Origin: PWND01 sp964601515
GTDB taxonomy: Bacteria; Bacteroidota; Bacteroidia; Bacteroidales; UBA7960
DNA: 8,834 nucleotides
Assembly (NCBI GenBank): GCA_964601515.1
Contig: CAZRNU010000128.1
Coordinates: forward strand, 1-8,834
Reading direction: 5' to 3'
The notes under the pieces: generated by a model
Told to the model about the DNA's origin: nothing
Databases searched by the model: none
The model's input: the letters and a program-made list of their open reading frames with translations, nothing else
Translations under genes and position numbers: made by a program
Shown: in pieces, positions 1-6,342 of the stretch
Layout: every line of letters begins with the position of its first letter
How positions within the stretch are numbered: position 1 is the first letter of the stretch

Positions 1-1
1 A

Positions 2-1477
2 GGTTTCGTTAGAGATGAAATTGAGAACTACACAGGCTGGAGGGCGTTAAATTTTTTCCCATATGCAATATTTACACCAATTACAGGAAGTGTATCCGGA
101 GTATACATCAGACTCCCTGAAATATTTATGAAGCGCAACGGAGAAACAAGTATTGAAACATATAAAAGAAACCTGGCACTGCTAGAAAAAAACATAAAAG
201 ATCAAAACCCTGAGCAAAAATATTATTATGGTGATGCTTCAGACATTGAAGTTAAAAAAGGATTTTATCCGGTTGGGACAGAATTTGCTCACCCATTGCA
301 TTATGTTGATTTAGCTGCAGACGGAAAAACATTTTTAAATCAAAATGCAAATAAACAAACATTTACTGATTATAACTTTCCCGGAACAAGATCTAAAAGA
401 GTAAAAGAGATTAGATATATGTACAAATGGAAGGATGTAACTATAGAAGATATTGGCGCAGATGATGACGATGAAGATAATGGAGGATATGAAGAATTTA
501 TAGGTAAGGAGGGCCAAGGCTGGATTGAAAATAACGCAGGCTGGATTATTGCGGGTTATATTGAAAACCGATTTGGAAACTTGAGACCACAAACAACAGA
601 GGAATTGATTCAATGTCTCGGCTGCCACGGTAATGTTGGAAATACAATTGATGCGATTTGGTCATTTCAAAGAAAGCTTCCGGAAGAGCTTGGTTGGAAG
701 GAAATGAATTACGGGCAGTACGACAGTAAAAATCCTCAGTTTACCAAACTTCAAGATTATTCATACAGCAATACCGGCATGGGAGAACTTGGATACTTCT
801 ATTACACCGTTGTTGGTGCTGATTTATATGGAGTAATGCCTGAAGAGATTAAAAATGAACTAATTCGTTATTCAGAATTAAACAATCTTACTGAATCATT
901 AGGTCTTAAACATAGCATTAAAAATATTTTCGATGATGAAGCACTTAAGTTTCTTGGTCAGATAGACAGAAGCTCAAGATTGTTGGAACGACAAAAAATA
1001 ATGCGCAATTATGCAGAGAATTCCGCATACTTATACTATAGCGAAGAAGATGACACCTACTATATAAAAGGTAATATATTTTATCCATCAATTGCAACAA
1101 TGCAAAACAACATCTATCAATACAGAAAAATTGTATTGGATCAAAGTTTTAATTTGGGCAAAGATGTATTTGGGAACCAAAACGAGAAAGTACCCTTTAC
1201 ATTCAGATCTGATGGAAATGTAAGAGATGAAAAAATGGAAATAATACCGGCCGGCAAAGTTATTACAAGCAGACCTTATAATTCCGAAGGAGTTGGAATA
1301 ACACCGACAGGAATTGTACTTGTTAACAATACAGGACAGCCTATTGATGAAAACGGAGAAATTGTTGATTTGGAGAATGAATCTGAAAAGGCTGTAGGCC
1401 ATATTTCAACCGGAGGAACATTCGATATGATGTATAACCCAATATTATCGGGAATCCCATTTAATCCGAAACGCTAA
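2..1477 (+). CDS. Uncharacterised protein with one c-type heme motif (5'-partial)
   Basis: The frame is open from the window edge to the TAA at 1475-1477, giving 491 residues; the true start lies upstream. The ATG at 128 is internal, because the 42 codons before it read as ordinary protein (RALNFFPYAIFTP, then IRLPEIFM). One CXXCH motif (CLGCH, bases 614-628, residues 205-209 of the visible part) predicts covalent heme attachment, which implies export across the inner membrane; the signal peptide would be in the missing part. Before the motif lie HPLH (residues 98-101) and an acidic run DDDDED (about 154-159). After it comes GNTIDAIWSFQRKLP, which resembles a block I remember from bacterial proteins annotated only as hypothetical or cytochrome-like; this was not searched. 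Two methionines near the C-terminus (FDMMYNP) and the upstream histidines are possible axial ligands, which is a guess. No membrane segment or sorting domain is evident in the visible part. The function is unknown to me. Confidence 0.85.
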   Translation, partial: GFVRDEIENYTGWRALNFFPYAIFTPITGSVSGVYIRLPEIFMKRNGETSIETYKRNLALLEKNIKDQNPEQKYYYGDASDIEVKKGFYPVGTEFAHPLHYVDLAADGKTFLNQNANKQTFTDYNFPGTRSKRVKEIRYMYKWKDVTIEDIGADDDDEDNGGYEEFIGKEGQGWIENNAGWIIAGYIENRFGNLRPQTTEELIQCLGCHGNVGNTIDAIWSFQRKLPEELGWKEMNYGQYDSKNPQFTKLQDYSYSNTGMGELGYFYYTVVGADLYGVMPEEIKNELIRYSELNNLTESLGLKHSIKNIFDDEALKFLGQIDRSSRLLERQKIMRNYAENSAYLYYSEEDDTYYIKGNIFYPSIATMQNNIYQYRKIVLDQSFNLGKDVFGNQNEKVPFTFRSDGNVRDEKMEIIPAGKVITSRPYNSEGVGITPTGIVLVNNTGQPIDENGEIVDLENESEKAVGHISTGGTFDMMYNPILSGIPFNPKR

Positions 1478-1483
1478 GATTTA

Positions 1484-1597
1484 GAGACGACGTTTTGAAA
1501 TTGTAGAGACGCGATGCCTCGCGTCTCTGGAAGACCCAAATGACACCTATGTAGAGACGACGTTTGAAAAAAAAAGAGACGACGTTTGAAAAAAAAA
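1484..1597. repeat. 'gagacgacgttt' direct repeats
   Basis: Two perfect adjacent 22-bp copies (1554-1575 and 1576-1597) each start gagacgacgtttg and end in nine A residues. A third, diverged copy with an extra T and fewer As lies at 1484-1500, seven bases after the upstream stop codon. The gagacg start is shared with both palindromes in the same gap, so the copies look like half-elements of one repeat family. No gene fits here. Confidence 0.85.
1505..1528. repeat. Perfect palindrome, 10-bp stem and 4-base loop
   Basis: Arms agagacgcga (1505-1514) and tcgcgtctct (1519-1528) pair perfectly around the loop tgcc. The hairpin sits 27 bases after the stop of the heme-protein gene. Neither strand has a T-run after it, so it is not a typical intrinsic terminator, though it could still protect or end the plus-strand transcript. 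I recall similar gtagagacg...cgtctctac palindromes in other Bacteroidota and in cyanobacteria; this was not checked. Confidence 0.8.
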
Positions 1598-1619
1598 GAG
1601 ACGCCAGCATGGCGTCTCT
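1589..1619 (-). terminator. Intrinsic terminator of the protease gene
   Basis: Arms agagacgcca (1597-1606) and tggcgtctct (1610-1619) form a perfect 10-bp stem with a 3-base loop. On the minus strand the stem is followed at once by nine T residues (the A-run 1589-1597; the last base is shared with the stem). It begins 24 bases past the stop codon of the minus-strand protease gene, so a stem plus U-tract is correctly placed and oriented to end that transcript. The upstream 22-bp copy supplies a second T-run. On the plus strand no T-run follows. Confidence 0.75.
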
Positions 1620-1643
1620 ACGAATATGCGATAAAAACCTTTG

Positions 1644-4600
1644 TTATTCGATTTCAATTTCAATCCATTTGGATCTGTCGGGGTCTGTTGGTTTTTTCCA
1701 TTTAACGGGTGGATTTTCTTCTAATTGTTTCAACAATACCTCAACCGCCTTTTCCAGAGACGGGTCGTTGCCTCTGGCGATTTTGTGAGGTTCGTCAACA
1801 ACTTCAATGTCAGGATAAATACCAACTCCTTCGATTATCCATTCGCCTTCTTCGTTATAAATACCAAATCGCGGAACTCCGATATAACCGCCATCCACAA
1901 GGGCAGCATTCCTTGTCATTCCTACAAGTCCGCCCCATGTGCGTGTTCCGATGATTGTTCCTAAACCTAATTTTCTAAAGAAGAATGGAAGTGCATCGCC
2001 GCCTGATGATGCATACTGATTAATAAGCATAACTTTCGGACCATCGTGAGCAACAGCAGGTGTGCGCATAGGCTCAAGCCCATGACGATGCCAAAGTGCA
2101 AGTGTTTTTCTATCCAGCATGTTTATCATCCTGTCAGGAATAAAGCCGCCACCATTAAATCTATCATCAATTATCAAAGCTTCCTTGTCGTGATATGCAT
2201 ACATGCCGCGATGCAACTCTCTGTTTCCATCATGGGCAGTATTTGGAAGGTGCATGTAGCCAATTCGACCGTTTGAAAGTCTTTCAACCATTTCACGACG
2301 TGTGTTAATCCAATCTAGATAAAACAGCTCAAGCTCACTTGCAATCGGATGAACAACATATGTGCGTGCACCTTGCTCAGTCGGACGATTATTCACGGTA
2401 ATTCTGGTTGCCACTCCTACCCTATTTTCAAGGAATTTGTATGGATTATCGGCAAGAGTTACGTCGTTACCTTCAATACTGATTATGTATTCTCCTTCTT
2501 TTATATCAATGCCTTGCATTGTTAGAGGTGAAACTCTCGTTCTATCCCAGTTTTCGCCCTGGTAAATTTTACTTATAATGTATCTGTTATTATTTCTATC
2601 AGGTGTAATTTCAGCACCAAGTAATCCTGTCTCTACTCTTTTAACTCTTTCAAAGTCGCCCCAATCAACATAAGCATGACCGGTGTTTGTTTCTGCAATC
2701 ATTTCACCAAAAATATAGTCAAGGTCAAATCTGTGATTCAGATAAGGTAGGAGTTTTGAATATCTATCATAAAACTCGTCCCAGTCAACATTGTGAATAT
2801 TTCCAACGTAGAAGAAATCGCGATAAATTCTCCAGCCGTCTTTAAATATTTGTTCCCATTCCTTTTTAGGTTCAATTTTCATTGTAAGGTTTTCAAGATT
2901 TGCAAGATTTTTCGAAGCATCCTGTCCCGGATTTAAAGGCGCTACACCATAATTACCGCCTGAAAAATACGCAAAGCTATTTCCATCAGCTGTGACTATT
3001 GTATTTGTAACACCTGCCATAATAAGCTCCTCGGCTTGTTCTTTCAGTTTATATCTTGAAAAACCGGAATTACTTAAATACACAATTCCTCCTTCAACAG
3101 CTTGCAATCCCCAGTAATTACCTGATGACATAGGAAATGCTACTATTCGGTTGTTTATTCCTACAGGGTTAATTATAACATTAACATCTATTTTTGCATC
3201 TTCCTCTTTGGGTTTTCCAGCCATTTCTTCATCCTCTTTTGGCTGGAATAATCTCGGAGCCTTATCTGTTAGAGGCATAGCGTAGATTCTGGTTGCATTA
3301 TTATAAAGATAATTAAACTCAAAAGAAGAAAAAGCCAGGTTAAAGTCTCTGTTAGACGTAAAGAAGATATAATGTCCACATTTTGAAAAAACAGGATTTG
3401 AATCAATAAACGTATAATCAGTAAGCTGCATTTTACTGTTATCTGAGATGTTATATACCCAAACTGAGCTTTGCCTGTTGCTGTTTTCTTTTGTATATGT
3501 AAGCCATTTTGAGTCAGGAGAAAAGCTATAATCAAGAATTTCAGTTAATGCAGGAGTGTCGACCACAACAAGTTTTTTAGTATTAACATCGATCAACTGC
3601 AACCTCATAGACCTGTCGAAGAAGGCAATAAACTTGCTATTTGGCGACCATTCAGGTGCATATTTCCAGCCTTTGGAGTTAAATGTAAGCTGCATAGGCT
3701 TTGAGTCGTTTTCGGCTGACATTATATAAAGCTCATATTCACCGCTAACATCAGAATGATATGCAATCCACTTGCCATCCGGAGACCATTGTGGATAAAC
3801 TTCTCTAACACCCTGAGTTTGAGTTAAATTTCTAATCGTTCCATCTTTTGCAGGCACTGAAAAAACGTCGCCTCTGGCATCAAAAAGAAGTCTTTTCCCG
3901 GAAGGAGAAACTGCATAACTATGGATATTATCTTTTACATTTTTGAAATAGGGCAATGTATTGGCAAAATCGTAACTGATATTTACAGTAATTTTCTCAA
4001 CTTTTTCAGTTTTAAGGTCTAATTTATAAAGGTGGCCACCACTTTCATAAATCAGCTGACCATTATTACCACTTGGCCACATTACATCAAAATCTTTATG
4101 AAAAGTGAGCTGTTTAATTTCTTTTGTAGGGATATGATAGCTATAAATATTTAGCCAAAGATCCCTGTCGCTTGCAAAATAGATTTTATCTCCATACCAA
4201 ACAGGAATCTGGTCTGTACCTTTAAAATCGGTAATTTGTTCGGAAGTATTATTTACAAGATCATAAATCCATAAGTTTGAAGCTCTCCCCCCTTTGTATC
4301 TCTTCCATGTTCTAAATTCCCTGTCGATATAGGCAAAAGCAAGCTTTTTACCGTCAGGAGAAAGCACACCAAATCCACCATAAGGAACAGGCAGAGGCTC
4401 TTCAAAACCTCCATCAATGCTAACTAGGAAATATTTCCCCATTCTGTCGCCATAAGGAGTTCTGTTACCCCTGAAGAGAATTTTCTTACTATCGGGAGTC
4501 CATCCAAGCACAACATTATCAAATCCACCACGAGGAGGCATTATACCTACTTCATTGTAATAAGTAAGCTGTTTGGGAGTACCGCCTTGAGACGGCATAA

Positions 4601-4883
4601 CATAAACCTGTCGACTTCCGCTATATTCGGCACAGAAAGCAATCCATTTACCATCGGGTGATAATTTTGGAAACAGCTCTATACCATTGTGAGAAGTAAG
4701 TTTACGTGCATCGCCGCCATTTGCATCAACAGTCCATATACTGCCGGCATACACAAACACAACCTGATTGCCATTTATATCAGGATAGCGCAACAATCTA
4801 ACATCATCCTTAGCAAAAAGGACAGATTGCGCAATAAAAAATACAAAGAGAATAACCGAGATTCTTTTAAAATAGTTGTTCAT
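1644..4883 (-). CDS. Tricorn-type S41 family serine protease, exported
   Basis: This is a complete 1079-residue protein, close to the usual tricorn length. Residues 1-24 form a signal peptide (NNYFKR, a hydrophobic core, then SVLFA before KDD), so it probably acts in the periplasm or outside, unlike cytosolic archaeal tricorn. Residues about 30-540 carry beta-propeller repeats, marked by SPDGK-like turns at 75, 175, 326, 367, 413 and 455. A charged linker follows (about 545-565). Residues about 670-745 and 860-1050 form the protease core, with a PDZ-like domain between (about 750-850). By alignment in my head with Thermoplasma tricorn, His736 (NTGHAY), Ser960 (ASSGGD, the nucleophile) and Glu1018 (IIEGVGIYPD) match the catalytic His746, Ser965 and Glu1023. 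The serine before the histidine is glycine here. Related proteins degrade peptides; the substrate is unknown. The ATG at 4881-4883 fits the signal peptide, and no Shine-Dalgarno motif precedes it. Its own promoter and terminator suggest a single-gene transcript. Confidence 0.93.
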   Translation of the reverse strand: MNNYFKRISVILFVFFIAQSVLFAKDDVRLLRYPDINGNQVVFVYAGSIWTVDANGGDARKLTSHNGIELFPKLSPDGKWIAFCAEYSGSRQVYVMPSQGGTPKQLTYYNEVGIMPPRGGFDNVVLGWTPDSKKILFRGNRTPYGDRMGKYFLVSIDGGFEEPLPVPYGGFGVLSPDGKKLAFAYIDREFRTWKRYKGGRASNLWIYDLVNNTSEQITDFKGTDQIPVWYGDKIYFASDRDLWLNIYSYHIPTKEIKQLTFHKDFDVMWPSGNNGQLIYESGGHLYKLDLKTEKVEKITVNISYDFANTLPYFKNVKDNIHSYAVSPSGKRLLFDARGDVFSVPAKDGTIRNLTQTQGVREVYPQWSPDGKWIAYHSDVSGEYELYIMSAENDSKPMQLTFNSKGWKYAPEWSPNSKFIAFFDRSMRLQLIDVNTKKLVVVDTPALTEILDYSFSPDSKWLTYTKENSNRQSSVWVYNISDNSKMQLTDYTFIDSNPVFSKCGHYIFFTSNRDFNLAFSSFEFNYLYNNATRIYAMPLTDKAPRLFQPKEDEEMAGKPKEEDAKIDVNVIINPVGINNRIVAFPMSSGNYWGLQAVEGGIVYLSNSGFSRYKLKEQAEELIMAGVTNTIVTADGNSFAYFSGGNYGVAPLNPGQDASKNLANLENLTMKIEPKKEWEQIFKDGWRIYRDFFYVGNIHNVDWDEFYDRYSKLLPYLNHRFDLDYIFGEMIAETNTGHAYVDWGDFERVKRVETGLLGAEITPDRNNNRYIISKIYQGENWDRTRVSPLTMQGIDIKEGEYIISIEGNDVTLADNPYKFLENRVGVATRITVNNRPTEQGARTYVVHPIASELELFYLDWINTRREMVERLSNGRIGYMHLPNTAHDGNRELHRGMYAYHDKEALIIDDRFNGGGFIPDRMINMLDRKTLALWHRHGLEPMRTPAVAHDGPKVMLINQYASSGGDALPFFFRKLGLGTIIGTRTWGGLVGMTRNAALVDGGYIGVPRFGIYNEEGEWIIEGVGIYPDIEVVDEPHKIARGNDPSLEKAVEVLLKQLEENPPVKWKKPTDPDRSKWIEIEIE

Positions 4884-4923
4884 GATTATCTAGTTTAGAT
4901 TTACAATATTTCACGACTGATTT

Positions 4924-4953
4924 CAAAGTTATGAAATATCTATTAGCAGCAAA
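4924..4953 (-). promoter_or_regulatory. Bacteroidota-type promoter of the protease gene
   Basis: On the minus strand TAACTTTG (4924-4931) matches the -7 consensus TAnnTTTG exactly. TTTG (4950-4953) lies 18 bases upstream of it and matches the -33 element. The -7 box ends 40 bases before the ATG, predicting a leader of about 30-35 bases. This is a motif match without experimental support. Confidence 0.65.
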
Positions 4954-5121
4954 TAACATTGCTTACATTTTAACCTTTGTTGTTATTTTGATTATAAACA
5001 CCGTGGTGACACCCCCCGTGAAAAAACCGGATAATTATTCAATCGATAATATCGGAACCGCTACGCGGTATGTTTTTCAATCCTGAAAATATGAATAATA
5101 AACAATCTGATTTCACAGTTT
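4954..5121. other. Intergenic stretch with short palindromes, no gene seen
   Basis: This is the first part of the 445-base gap between the protease and YitT-family genes. I see no open frame with protein-like content. It holds the palindrome accgc-tac-gcggt (5057-5069), followed on the plus strand by a T-rich stretch (atgttttt). It also holds cacc-gt-ggtg near 5000. No plus-strand gene ends here, so a terminator role is unlikely. Confidence 0.5.
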
Positions 5122-5216
5122 CTTTGCGTAACTCTGCGCAACCTCAGCGTAACTTTGCGTAATAACCTAAAAGCTAAACGCAGAGAACCGCAAAGAATCC
5201 GCTAAGGCTCGCAAAG
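5122..5216. repeat. Imperfect inverted repeat of CTTTGCG-like units
   Basis: The left arm (5122-5160) contains four units resembling CTTTGCGTAAC, and the right arm (5178-5216) contains four in the opposite orientation, separated by 17 bases. A gap-free pairing of the arms matches at 25 of 39 positions by hand count, with every GCG core paired. The GCG cores repeat at intervals of 10, 11 and 10 bases in both arms, close to one helical turn. I recall CTTTGCG-type repeats from intergenic DNA of Bacteroidota and other phyla; their function is unknown to me. Confidence 0.75.
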
Positions 5217-5280
5217 GAATTATAACAATCCCTTCAATCCACCGGATATCTCGCTTACGCTCGATATGACAGCAGTTTCC

Positions 5281-5326
5281 CGCCGAACGCCAAACGCCGA
5301 ACGCCAAACGCAAAACGCCGAACGCC
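5281..5326. repeat. Heptanucleotide tandem array (CGCCGAA/CGCCAAA)
   Basis: There are six full 7-bp units and a 4-base remainder: cgccgaa and cgccaaa alternate for four units, then a variant cgcaaaa (5309-5315), then cgccgaa and cgcc. The array ends two bases before the stop codon of the YitT-family gene (TGA read from 5331 to 5329), so it would form the start of that gene's 3' untranslated RNA. The unit is not a multiple of three, and the array is outside any coding frame I support. Cyanobacteria have heptanucleotide short tandem repeats of other sequence, so such arrays have a precedent. Confidence 0.85.
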
Positions 5327-5328
5327 TA

Positions 5329-6219
5329 TCAAACTCCTTCCTTCTCCAGTCTTTTGAATCCTTCGCCTAGAACTTGAGATGCATCAATTACAGTTAAGAA
5401 AGCTTTGGGGTCTATTTCGTGTATATAATCCTGAAGGGTGGGTAATTCTCTTCTGGTAACATTTACAAAAAGTATCTTTTTATCATCGCCTTTATACATT
5501 CCTTTACCTTCAATCACAGTACCTCCCCTTTCGAGATCAACAAGGATTTTTTCGCTTATTTCCTTATGTTTGTCAGAAATAATGAAAAGAGTTTTTTCAT
5601 AGCTCAATCCTTCAAGCACTCCGTCTATAACTTTTCCTGTGATATAGATTACAATCCATGAGTAAAGCGGAATTCGCCAATCCTGAAAAACAATTAAACC
5701 GACTAATACAATTACGGAATCTACAATTATTAATGACTGTCCGATTGGTATGCGGGAAAATTTGGTTAATATCATAGCAATAATAGTTGAACCGCCTGAG
5801 GTAGCTCTTGCTCTAAATATAAGTCCCAGACCAAACCCTATCAACACACCACCAAAAATCGAAGAAAGTAGCGCATCATCGGGCACTAATGGTTCGCTTC
5901 CCCACAAATACGACAAACCATCTATAAAAACTGAAGCCAGGACAAATCCAACCACAGTTTTAACCCCGAATTTAGGTCCCAGAAGTCGTACTCCAATTAT
6001 TGCAAGAGGAATGTTAAAGGCCAACCCTGTAAGACCAATAGGAATATTAAATAAATCATTCAGAACAATACCAATACCATAAACACCGCCCGGAACAATT
6101 TTATGCGGAGCAATAAAAAACACATAGCCAACAGCCATGATAAATGAGCCAAAAGTGATTAGAGAATAAACTAAAAACCACTTGCGTGAAAACATCTTTT
6201 CTTTTGTTATAAAAGCCAT
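5329..6219 (-). CDS. YitT family membrane protein (DUF161 + DUF2179)
   Basis: This complete 296-residue protein has the normal length for the family. After a short basic N-terminus come hydrophobic segments at about 14-36, 44-76 (probably two), 86-105, 117-136, 160-178 and 184-200. The membrane part shows an internal duplication: a glycine-rich motif APHKIVPGGVYGIG (37-50) and a related RARATSGGST (136-145). Residues about 207-290 form the soluble DUF2179 domain, with GTVIEGKGMYKGDDKKIL followed by LPTLQDYIHEIDPKAFLTVIDA, a clear family signature. It should sit in the inner membrane with the C-terminal domain in the cytoplasm. The transported or sensed ligand is not established for the family as far as I know. 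The ATG at 6217-6219 lies 39 bases from a promoter-like box and lacks a Shine-Dalgarno motif. The gene is divergent from purH. Confidence 0.93.
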   Translation of the reverse strand: MAFITKEKMFSRKWFLVYSLITFGSFIMAVGYVFFIAPHKIVPGGVYGIGIVLNDLFNIPIGLTGLAFNIPLAIIGVRLLGPKFGVKTVVGFVLASVFIDGLSYLWGSEPLVPDDALLSSIFGGVLIGFGLGLIFRARATSGGSTIIAMILTKFSRIPIGQSLIIVDSVIVLVGLIVFQDWRIPLYSWIVIYITGKVIDGVLEGLSYEKTLFIISDKHKEISEKILVDLERGGTVIEGKGMYKGDDKKILFVNVTRRELPTLQDYIHEIDPKAFLTVIDASQVLGEGFKRLEKEGV

Positions 6220-6258
6220 AATATTATAAATTAAGTTAATTCATCTCAAAACTTGCTG

Positions 6259-6266
6259 CAAAAATA
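6259..6266 (-). promoter_or_regulatory. Putative -7 box for the YitT-family gene
   Basis: On the minus strand this reads TATTTTTG, matching TAnnTTTG, and it ends 39 bases before the ATG. No clear TTTG lies at the -33 position. The placement is almost the same as for the protease promoter. Confidence 0.45.
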
Positions 6267-6309
6267 ATTAGATTTTAATTCTTTCTCTTTCTAAACTAAT
6301 GATTTTCTT

Positions 6310-6317
6310 TAATTTTG
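6310..6317 (+). promoter_or_regulatory. Putative -7 box for purH-mreB
   Basis: TAATTTTG matches TAnnTTTG exactly and ends 25 bases before the purH ATG. A TTTC at 6288-6291, 18 bases upstream, is a weak -33 match. The leader would be under about 20 bases, leaving no room for a riboswitch or attenuator. The -33 zone overlaps that of the divergent gene. Confidence 0.5.
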
Positions 6318-6342
6318 CCTGTCGAAAAAAACCACTTACATC

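Noticed and set aside
128..130. ATG at 128 as the start of the heme-protein gene
   Set aside because: The same frame is open to the window edge, and the 42 codons before it read as ordinary protein sequence, so the gene starts upstream of the window.
1564..1788. Small plus-strand open frame through the gagacg repeats into the protease 3' end
   Set aside because: Its first part is repeat sequence and the rest is antisense to the conserved protease C-terminus.
5057..5078. Intrinsic terminator at accgc-tac-gcggt with a following T-run
   Set aside because: The stem is only 5 bp, the T-run lies on the plus strand, and no plus-strand gene ends there.
5245..5267. gatatc...cgatat stretch as a palindromic site
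   Set aside because: Only the outer five bases pair, and the inner part does not continue the stem, so it is too weak to call.
5281..5326. CRISPR-like array
   Set aside because: The units are contiguous 7-mers without spacers, and no cas genes are present.
6318..6342. Purine riboswitch before purH
   Set aside because: The predicted leader is under about 20 bases, far too short for a purine riboswitch.
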